A model generated the notes under the pieces. It did not search any database, was not told the origin of the DNA, and saw only the letters and a list, made by a program, of their open reading frames with translations. DNA of 64,000 bases from Bacteroidota bacterium (GTDB taxonomy: Bacteria; Bacteroidota; Bacteroidia; M30B66). The translations under genes were made by a program, and so were the position numbers. Shown here in pieces: positions 9,140-17,400 of the stretch; within the stretch, counting starts at the first letter, position 1, and every line of letters starts with the position of its first letter. The DNA lies in contig JAIXUS010000038.1 in NCBI GenBank assembly GCA_027483445.1, positions 1-64,000 of the forward strand, written 5' to 3'.

Positions 9140-10471
9140 ATGAATCTTCGCGTGTTGATTTTTGTCTGCTTTATAGCATTAAGGCCTTTTGCGCCTCATT
9201 GCTTTGCCCAAAGCATCCAACTCAATCCCCCGAATATCGATTTTGGGCTCGTGGAGCAAGCCGGCTCGCTCAAGGCCGAAGTAATCGTGTCGAACACCGG
9301 CAATCAGCGGCTTTTTCTGATGCGCGCCGAAACAGAGCCGAACTTCGAAGTATTTGTTAGCAAAAAAACCTTACAGCCCGGCGATACCGCGCTTTTGAGG
9401 ATAACCTACCGCCCTAAACTTCCGGGCAGCTTCTCCTCCACCCTTCGAATCCTGCACAATCAAAGCGAAAAACCACTGGCGGTAAGTGTAAATGGACGAA
9501 TAAACAGCCTTCTACCCGACATACTCACCAACTGCGTATCCTTTAGCCCCAAAACAAACGTAACAACGCAACTCATCCAGGACAGAGCCGCGTTCAATGC
9601 CAATTTTATTGATGCCCGAACCGGCGAAAAAGTAAACGAGGCCTCCATCCTTTTCGTGTCGAAAACTAGCAACCGAAAACAGGAATTCACCACTGCCAAC
9701 AGCCTGTTGCAGGTCGATTTGCCACTCGGCCCATACGCCCTGATTGTTAGCGCACCTGGATACGAAACACAAACTACCGATCTCAATATGAGCCTGTTGT
9801 TGGCCAATAGAACCTTCGCGTTGATTCCCAACCCGCCTAAACCCGCTCCCGTACGCGATTCAGTTTTAGTAGTTGGCCCGGTTAGCCCGCCATCGAGCAC
9901 CGAAACACTCGACCCTGCGCTTTACAAGCCCAACCACATTGTCTTCCTGATCGATCTTTCCGGCTCCATGAAGGCACCCAACAAGCTGCCCCTGCTTAAA
10001 ACCGCCATTGCGCAAATGCTCAAACCCATTCGGCCAATCGATAAGATCAGCATCGTAACCTATGCCGAAACGGTAAGGGTACTCTTGCCACCTACCACAG
10101 GCGCCGACAAAACGGCCATACTGAGGCAGTTAGATTCATTACAAGCTGGCGGACTCACCGCGGGTTCCGAAGGGCTTGAGCGCGCCTACACCCTCGCTTC
10201 AGAGTCGTGGATTGATGGCGGAAACAACCAAGTCATCCTCGCCACCGACGGCGTTTTCCGCCTCAACAAAGCGGATCGGAAACGAGTGGCACGGGCCGGA
10301 CAGGAAAAAACGCCCATACTCAGTGTGGCTGCATTCGGAAACGACCTCAAAGCCCTGCAAATGCTCGAATCACTGAGTCGAGACGGCCAAGGCAGCTTCC
10401 TAAAAATCGACGCCGGCGACGATGCATCGGAAATCCTCCTCAACGAAATCCGAAAGCGCTCCCGAAAGTAA
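9140..10471 (+). CDS. Exported ASH-domain and von Willebrand factor A domain protein
   Basis: 443 residues. The signal peptide spans about 1-24 (ending CFAQ). Residues about 25-125 form an ASH/DUF1573-like immunoglobulin fold (PPNIDFGLVEQAGSLKAEV, PGDTALLRITYRPKLPG). A short all-beta middle domain around 150-215 is followed by a Pro-rich linker. The C-terminal half is a VWA domain with an intact metal-ion-dependent adhesion site: DLSGS at 272-276, Thr340 in GGLTAGSEG and Asp369 in ATDG. It should bind a divalent metal and a protein partner outside the cytoplasm. No membrane anchor or T9SS tail is visible. Partners are unknown. A GC-rich repeat begins 25 nt after its stop. Confidence 0.85.
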   Translation: MNLRVLIFVCFIALRPFAPHCFAQSIQLNPPNIDFGLVEQAGSLKAEVIVSNTGNQRLFLMRAETEPNFEVFVSKKTLQPGDTALLRITYRPKLPGSFSSTLRILHNQSEKPLAVSVNGRINSLLPDILTNCVSFSPKTNVTTQLIQDRAAFNANFIDARTGEKVNEASILFVSKTSNRKQEFTTANSLLQVDLPLGPYALIVSAPGYETQTTDLNMSLLLANRTFALIPNPPKPAPVRDSVLVVGPVSPPSSTETLDPALYKPNHIVFLIDLSGSMKAPNKLPLLKTAIAQMLKPIRPIDKISIVTYAETVRVLLPPTTGADKTAILRQLDSLQAGGLTAGSEGLERAYTLASESWIDGGNNQVILATDGVFRLNKADRKRVARAGQEKTPILSVAAFGNDLKALQMLESLSRDGQGSFLKIDAGDDASEILLNEIRKRSRK

Positions 10472-10496
10472 TCTGGCTCTCCTGTTGAGGCTTTTG

Positions 10497-10614
10497 GGCG
10501 CCTGCCCTGCCAAACCCTCTCTTACACTTAAACTCCATCTGCGGGCACCGGGTTTTCCGCCTTAGTCCCGCCTCGCTTCGCCGGCGGGCGCTGCCGGCTC
10601 CAACCCCTGGCGCA
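10497..10614. repeat. GC-rich dispersed intergenic element, copy 1 of 2
   Basis: This copy shares an ordered set of blocks with 26756-26876: GGGCGCCTGCCCTGC, GGGCACC(C)G, TTTTCCGCC / TTTTCGCC, TTAGTCCCGC, GGGCGCTGCCGGCT and TGGCGC. The blocks keep the same order and nearly the same spacing. Both copies begin 24-25 nt after the stop codon of a plus-strand gene. Strikingly GC-rich next to AT-rich flanks. It could be a structured 3'-UTR element or a REP-like sequence. Confidence 0.7.
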
Positions 10615-10761
10615 GACAATGCCGTTCAGTTTGTGAAACAAATATTTGGATATTGATTTATTACTTCTACTTTTATACAAACCTCTCAAAAAAAACCACA
10701 TACCGGGTTCGACTTTTCGGTTGGATTTTAAAGTAGATTTTGACCAAATTCTAACAACAAG

Positions 10762-10930
10762 TAGGGCTTACTGAAAAAAGTCAGAAATTCGACAGATGCG
10801 AGCCACGAGCAACAAAGCAGATACTGCATTTCTGGCTAACGAAAAATTGAACTTCATGAATTCAGTAGTGCTTGGATTTTCAAAAGACAGATAAAAACCC
10901 TTGCATTAAGCCTCATAAAACGGAGCCCTA
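10762..10930. repeat. Putative MITE-like repeat with TAGGGCT ends, best copy
   Basis: The left end is TAGGGCTTACTGAAAA (10762-10777). The right end, GGAGCCCTA (10922-10930), reads TAGGGCTCC on the other strand, so the ends are inverted copies of TAGGGCT. The inner 83 nt (10829-10911) recur in inverted orientation at 55480-55562, with about 72 of 83 positions agreeing by eye. No target-site duplication is evident. The homology with the copy near 867 extends about 40 nt left of the TAGGGCT end (GGTTGGATTT), so the true element may be larger. Confidence 0.6.
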
Positions 10931-10940
10931 ATAACTATAT

Positions 10941-13199
10941 ATGCGATATCTCATTTTTCTCTTTTTCCTGCTTGGCAAACTCCAATCTCAGCAATTAAAT
11001 TGGGTAAATGTAATGCCCACAGAGCATGCATTCTATTTTGGACCTGCAGAAGTTGCCGTATTGTCAGATAGCGCTGTGGTTGGTTTTTTTGGATATATTG
11101 ATGATGCTGAGAATGATTTTGTATTTGATTTCGATTTAGGCCCGGGAGAAGCTTTTGATCTCGCCTCACTAGTAAAATATGATAAAAATGGAAATTATGT
11201 GATGCATAAATCCTATCCAGAATTGTTCCCTGGTGATAGTATTTTAATCATGGATAAATCCCGCATGCAAGTGCTTAATCACAAAATAATTTTTACTGGT
11301 ACTATTTCAGTGTGGCAAGCTGATACTGTTTCCAATGAGGATTTTGTCTTTTGCTTTGACCATCAATTAAATATTCTTTGGTCTAAACGCTTTTTGAGAA
11401 ATAATTCAGGTGCACAAGGGATGGTATTTACACCGGACTCAAATTTTGTAGAGCATCGTTCGTTTTGGAATGTGCTTAATGGTGGCCATTACATAAACTT
11501 TTCAAGAGGTGTGGCCGGTGGAAGTTTAATGAACGACTCGGGACAATTTCTACAATGGTTTCCTATGCAGAAATCGCAAGGACTAACCGGTTTAGATCCT
11601 GACCAAGTTTTCGTTAATGAAAAAACATTGGCGTTGGCAACCTATTTTAGCACAAATTATTCTGTGTATGCCGATACAATTGATATTCTAAATCTTTCAC
11701 TCAACCAAAATAGTTTTGTTCCGGACACTACCACCTTCGAAAATCCAACGACAGCATTGCTAATATTTTATGAAAACAGCAGCCTAAACTATCGATTTCA
11801 TAGAAAATTTACAACCAATGCATCCTTAGGCTTTGGCCCCGTCAACAGAGGAATGCTATTGGATACTGCCGGTACTGTTTACTTAGCATATCAGAATTAC
11901 ACTGGTGCTTATAATTTATTCTCTTATTCTATTTCAGAGAATAATCGAGATACGATTGATTTAAATGAATCGAGCAATACCAGTTTGTTTCTGAAATTGG
12001 ATTCAAACGGATATGTAAGGCATTGGGTGAGAACCGATCCGGGTTATCAACCGAGTTTGGGAGAAATCGCTGTGCAATCGCTTTTTTATTTAGACAAAAA
12101 TAATGTACTGCAATGCATCGGAACGGGCAGAAGCAATACCGATTTCGATTGGGATGAGCAAGGTGTAAGTGTAATTTCTGGTCCCAATTCACTGTTTACA
12201 CCCGCTTTTGCCAGCTATGATTCCGATTTTAACTATCTAGGGCATACCATTATCCGGCCTCAAAATGCAAACAGCTATGCCATCGTGCGTAGTTATCAAA
12301 CCGATAGTTTGGGCAGAACAACCATGTACGGGGAGTTTATGGGATCAGCCAATTTCCAAATCGATACAACCCTAGCGCCAGCCATTAGGACTTATAACGG
12401 TGGTTTAGAAACTGAATTCATTGCCACTTACACAACAGTGTATCCAATCTTGATTGACACACTCAAAAGCAAAGGGTTTTGTGTAGGCGATTCATCCATT
12501 TTATTGCAGGTGCAAGCCAATGCAGGTGTGTGGGATTATGTGTGGCAAGTTAAAGTAGGCGATGTATATAAAAATATCTACAACAGCAATGCTTACAGTG
12601 GTTTACACACCGCTACACTAACAATCCACAATCCAACTCAAGATATGAATGGCCAACAATACCGCTGCTGGATTGGCCGAGGCAATGGTTGGGTGGAAGC
12701 TGGTACAGCAATCTTGTTTGAACAAAGCAATGCCAGTGCAACATTCACCGCACAATACAACGATTTTCTCAATGTCACCTTGCAAGCCAATGAACAAGGC
12801 CCTTTTCAAAACACCTGGATTTTGGGCGATGGTACAACAATCACCAATCAATTGACTGTTAACCACACCTATCAGAGTCCGGGTCAATTTGAGGTCATAC
12901 ACATCATCTCATCAGCCTGCGGAGCAGATACTTCATCTCAAAATATACTCATTCAACCAGTTTCAGTAGAACCTATTGTTAATAATGATGCCTGGTTTGT
13001 TCACCAGCAAGGTAGTGTGCTCATTATTAACTCAAACAATCAAACCCAAGAATTAGTGGAGATTTACAGTTTAGATGGCAGATTAATCCATCAGGAAAAG
13101 ATGTATTCCAATTCTTTAGCTGTGCCGACGCAAAATTTAAGCAGAGGAATTTATTTGGTGAAGCTCGGGAATAGTGCTAAGAAAGCTGTAGTTCATTAG
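10941..13199 (+). CDS. T9SS type A secreted protein with PKD-like domain
   Basis: 752 residues with a signal peptide (MRYLIFLFFLLGKLQSQ). The first 500 residues are beta-rich and unassigned. Residues about 500-590 look like an Ig-like fold (CVGDSSILLQVQANAG ... QYRCWIGRG). Residues about 600-665 resemble a PKD domain (WILGDGTTITNQLTVNHTYQ). The last ~75 residues are a type A sorting signal (VEIYSLDGRLIHQEKMY ... LSRGIYLVKLGNS), cleaved on T9SS export. Base composition is plainly more AT-rich than neighbouring genes, and the gene directly follows two dispersed repeats, which hints at an accessory or transferred gene. Function unknown; likely surface-attached or released. Confidence 0.85.
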   Translation: MRYLIFLFFLLGKLQSQQLNWVNVMPTEHAFYFGPAEVAVLSDSAVVGFFGYIDDAENDFVFDFDLGPGEAFDLASLVKYDKNGNYVMHKSYPELFPGDSILIMDKSRMQVLNHKIIFTGTISVWQADTVSNEDFVFCFDHQLNILWSKRFLRNNSGAQGMVFTPDSNFVEHRSFWNVLNGGHYINFSRGVAGGSLMNDSGQFLQWFPMQKSQGLTGLDPDQVFVNEKTLALATYFSTNYSVYADTIDILNLSLNQNSFVPDTTTFENPTTALLIFYENSSLNYRFHRKFTTNASLGFGPVNRGMLLDTAGTVYLAYQNYTGAYNLFSYSISENNRDTIDLNESSNTSLFLKLDSNGYVRHWVRTDPGYQPSLGEIAVQSLFYLDKNNVLQCIGTGRSNTDFDWDEQGVSVISGPNSLFTPAFASYDSDFNYLGHTIIRPQNANSYAIVRSYQTDSLGRTTMYGEFMGSANFQIDTTLAPAIRTYNGGLETEFIATYTTVYPILIDTLKSKGFCVGDSSILLQVQANAGVWDYVWQVKVGDVYKNIYNSNAYSGLHTATLTIHNPTQDMNGQQYRCWIGRGNGWVEAGTAILFEQSNASATFTAQYNDFLNVTLQANEQGPFQNTWILGDGTTITNQLTVNHTYQSPGQFEVIHIISSACGADTSSQNILIQPVSVEPIVNNDAWFVHQQGSVLIINSNNQTQELVEIYSLDGRLIHQEKMYSNSLAVPTQNLSRGIYLVKLGNSAKKAVVH

Positions 13200-13332
13200 G
13201 ACTTCAGAAATGCATCGGATGTAAACCGATAAACCCTACACTTTAGTCTGCATAACTATTTTTAAACCCTGTAGTGTAAACGCATTGAATATGCTTCAAT
13301 AAAAAAGCGCGCATTGGAGGGGAATCGTGTGT

Positions 13333-14082
13333 TTAGACCATTCGCTCCAAAGTGCATTGCTTCAACCGGTGCAGCAATTCGGGATCGGCTTCCAGAGCAT
13401 TGCCAACCACCACCATATCGGCGCCGGCATCCATTGCCAAGGCCATTTTTTCGGGCGAATCGATGCCTCCACCCACAATCAGCGGAATACGAATGGCCAT
13501 TTTTACCGCATGAATCATCTCCGGTGGCACCGGCCAACGGGCGCCACTGCCGGCCTCAAGATAAACCAATTGCATACCCAGCAATTCCGCTGCAAGCGCG
13601 GTAGATGCGGCTACCTCGGCTTTATCGCGCGGAATTGGCTGCGTTTGACTCATATAGGCTACCGTTGTCACCTTGCCACTTTCGATAAGCATATACCCTG
13701 TGGGTAGAATTTCCAAACCCGACTGACGTAAACTCCGCGCGGCAGCTACATGTTTGCCAATCAACAATTCAGGATTACGGCCACTGATTAAGCTGAGCAG
13801 CAGCAGCGCATCGGCCTGTGGATCGACCTGCGTTTCATGTCCGGGGAATATAGCCACCGGCAAATGTGGAAGAGTGGCGCGCAACTCGGCAACTACGCTT
13901 TGCAGCTCATTCAGTCCTGAGGTAGAACCACCCACCAAAAATAAATCGGGTGGCGATTGTATGGCCACCTGCAGCAAGTGGCGTAAACGATTCAGACTCA
14001 GCTTTCCGGGATCAATCAATGTAGCCAGCAAAGGTCGGCGTTCGGCAGCAGCCTGGCGTATCAGAGGGAGAACAGCTTGCAT
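13333..14082 (-). CDS. pcrB: Geranylgeranylglyceryl/heptaprenylglyceryl phosphate synthase (PcrB family)
   Basis: A 249-residue TIM barrel that joins a polyprenyl diphosphate to sn-glycerol-1-phosphate. Family marks are visible: LATLIDPGKL near residue 20 (phosphate and Mg binding Asp), FLVGGSTSG, VAIFPGHETQV, LISGRNPELLIG, YLEAGSGARWPVP, PLIVGGGIDSPEKM and ADMVVVGNALE. Length is normal for the family. Such enzymes occur in archaea, Bacillota and many Bacteroidota; in the last group the prenyl chain used and the end product are less clear. The gene is convergent with the T9SS gene at 10941 and stands alone. It is assigned from motifs, and the substrate chain length cannot be read from sequence here. 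Confidence 0.9.
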   Translation of the reverse strand: MQAVLPLIRQAAAERRPLLATLIDPGKLSLNRLRHLLQVAIQSPPDLFLVGGSTSGLNELQSVVAELRATLPHLPVAIFPGHETQVDPQADALLLLSLISGRNPELLIGKHVAAARSLRQSGLEILPTGYMLIESGKVTTVAYMSQTQPIPRDKAEVAASTALAAELLGMQLVYLEAGSGARWPVPPEMIHAVKMAIRIPLIVGGGIDSPEKMALAMDAGADMVVVGNALEADPELLHRLKQCTLERMV

Positions 14083-14443
14083 GGGCCAAAAGTAAACAAG
14101 CTTAGTCGGGATGCAAGCGGCTCATTCAAACGGCTCATAGAGGAGGCCTTACGCTTGGTTGATGAAGGCCACTAAGGTTATCGCATTGTTTGGATGCTTC
14201 TTACATCCCGCGGAGCGAGACCAAACGCCCTGCACAATAACTCACTGTATTAATTATCAGTTGATTATGGGGACTTCCTGCCACTTCCTATTCCAATGCA
14301 TGCAATGATCCTTACACCTGTTAGAATGCGCTGAAAGCCAGAAAAATAGAGGCGTTTGGCCGATATAGCTTTGTAACGGGAAGAATATGTCCAAACGAGA
14401 ACAGATGCAAAACGCCTACGCCAAATAAAATCCAAGCCTCATT
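14083..14443. other. Intergenic region before the giant adhesin, weak promoter only
   Basis: 361 bases without a gene. TAGCTTTG at 14366-14373 matches the TAnnTTTG -7 element and would start transcription about 65 nt before the ATG at 14444, but no TTTG stands at the usual 19-21 nt spacing. A small hairpin (GGCCTT..AAGGCC, around 14146-14171) is present. Nothing else was recognised. Confidence 0.35.
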
Positions 14444-17400
14444 ATGAACCGCAGGTGGAATTGGTTAATTGTGTGGATATTGCTGTTGAGCGGCATCGGG
14501 AAGATGCATGCCCAACTCACCACACAGGGGAATACGGTAGTTTCGGCCAATGCATTGGTGAATAACATCATTGGTACCGGAGTGACCTTCTCTAACGCAA
14601 CGTATACCGGTCGCCCAGTGGCTGTAGGTACGTTTAACGGGGCAGCATCGAACATAGGGCTTAATTCCGGGGTCATCATTACTTCCGGGCATATCAATGT
14701 GGCGCCGGGGCCAAACAACAACGGTGGTGCTACATTTTCAAACAACGGCCCCAATATTCCCGAGCTCGAAACATTGGCTCAATCGACCACTTTCGACGGG
14801 GCCATCCTCGAATTTGACTTCGTTCCGCAAAGCGACTTTGTAAGTTTCCGGTATGTGTTTGCCTCCGAAGAATACAACGAATATGTGTGTTCGGAATTCA
14901 ACGATGCCTTCGCGTTTTTCATTAGCGGTCCGGGCATTACCGGCACCGAAAACCTGGCCGTAGTGCCATCCACCACCACTCCGGTAACCATTAACACGAT
15001 TAACAACGGTTCGGTTGGAGCGCTAGGCTCGATTACCAACTCGCCTTGTGTATTGGGCAACTCCATGTATTTTGTGGGGAACACCTTAAACACCGTGCAG
15101 TATGATGGCTGGACGACTGTTCTCACCGCTCAGCGTACCGTGATTCCTTGCCAGACTTACCACATTCGGATGATGATTGCGGATGGGGCAGACGACATTT
15201 TCGACTCGGCTGTATTTCTGGAGGAGAACTCGTTTAGCTCCGATGTATTCAACATTAGCGTAAGCACGTTTTTCAACGATTCTACCATTTACGAGGGTTG
15301 TACAAGTGCTGAGGTTACCTTTAGCCGCCCAGATGCCGATCCTGTTCCGCTTACCATTAACTATACTGTAGGAGGAACGGCAACTATGGGTACTGATTTC
15401 ACCCCGCTGCCAGGCTCTATTACCATCCCCGCAGGGCAAACCACCGCTTCGGTAACCATCAATGGCTTTGCTGATGGCGTGAATGAAGGAACAGAAACCA
15501 TCATTCTGAATGCAATTACTCCTTGCGGCAACATTCCTCAAATTATCTTTTTAAGTGAGAAGCCCACGGTGGTTGTCGATGCGCCCGACGGGGCCATTTG
15601 CAATGGGGCCGGTCCGGTTACCTTAACGGCTACGGCCAGCGGAGGTATTCAACCGTATACATACGCCTGGGACAATGGCTCCACCTCAAATAGCATCATT
15701 GTAAACCCCTCCACCACCACATCATACACTGTAATTGCCACCGACTTTTGCGGCACAACGGCCATGGATCAACCGGTGGTGAATATTGCTGATGTGCCTA
15801 CAGCTTCGATCAATGCACCTCCATTTGTGTGCAGCGGCGTGGGCGTTCCGGTAAATTATACGGGCACCGCAGCGCCTTCGGCAACCTATATTTGGGATTT
15901 TGATGATGCCTCCTCCGTAAGCTCGGGTTCGGATCAGGGGCCGTACACGGTGGTTTATGACTCTTCGGGGCTGAAAACCATTACTTTACAAGTTATCGAA
16001 AACGGTTGCGCCTCTAATGTGGTGAGCACACAGGTGATGGTGAACCCTACGCCAACCGCCGATTTTGTGGTTGACCCTATTGCCTGTGCCGGACAAACCG
16101 TTACGATCACTTATACCGGAACAGGAACTGATGGCGGCGGCTACGGTTGGGGCTTCCCCGGCGGGGTAATCATCACCGGTGGCCGAAGAGGTCCTTTTGA
16201 AATTCGTTGGGACTCTGTTGGTGTTTTCGGCGTTACCCTAACGGTAACAGAGAATGGATGTACATCGCCCGGCAACGAGGTTTTTGTGAATGTACAGCCA
16301 ACGCCAACCTCCACATTTAGCGTAGAAACTCCGGTTTGTGTCGGAGAGCCATCCACCATTACCTACAATGGCACTGCCTCATCAACGGCAACCTACAACT
16401 GGAATTTTGCCGGCGGAACCATCCAAAGTGGCAGCGGTGCCGGACCTTATGAAATTGTTTGGAGTACTCCCGGAACCAAAACATTGTTTCTCTCGGTGAC
16501 CGAGAACGGGTGTACCTCGAATATCACCTCCATGCAGGTGGTGGTGAATGGAATTCCGCAGGCCAATTTTACCGTCGCATCGCCGGTTTGCGCAGGGGTA
16601 CCCACCACTGCAACTTATACTGGGAACGCGAACAACAACGCCACCTACAACTGGAACTTCGGATCGGCCAATGTGCAGTCGGGAAGCGGGCAAGGCCCAT
16701 ACACCTTGAGCTGGCCGAATGCCGGAACGTATCCTGTTTCATTGCAGGTTACCCGCAATGGCTGCACTTCGCCGCCATTTACGGCCAATGTAACTGTGTT
16801 TGCGATACCTACGGCTCCATTTACGGTCGAATCGCCGGTTTGTGTGGGCGAAAGCTCAACCATTAACTACACCGGCGGCCTCGGACAGGGAGCCACATTC
16901 ACCTGGGACTTCTCGGGTGGCCAAATCTTATCGGGACTTGGCGGCGGGCCTTACGAGATTTACTGGGACAACCCCGGCACGAAGCAAATCAGCTTGAGTG
17001 TAACCTCGCCCGATGGCTGTCCGTCGCCCCCAACCTTGGTACCGGTTATTGTAAACCCAACGCCTACCTCAACATTTACTGCCGAAACCCCAATCTGTTT
17101 GAACGAGACATCGACCATTAACTACACGGGAAGTGGTAATCCGGGGGCCCAATACAACTGGGACTTTAATGGTGGTATTGTTCAAAGTGGCGGAGGACAA
17201 GGGCCTTATGAAATTCAATGGAACACGCCTGGCATCAAAACCATTACCATTCAGGTTACGGAAAATGGCTGCGTGTCGCCGCCTACTACCCAACAGGTTA
17301 ATGTGCAGCCACTGCCTACAGGCTTCTTTACAGCAGCCAGTCCGGTTTGTGCCTTTTCTACCACCACCATCGTGTATTCGGGCAACGCCCAACCCAACGC

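Noticed and set aside
10497-10930. Possible integration site of a prophage or integrative element.
   Set aside because: No integrase, tRNA or phage gene is nearby and no direct repeats flank the region.
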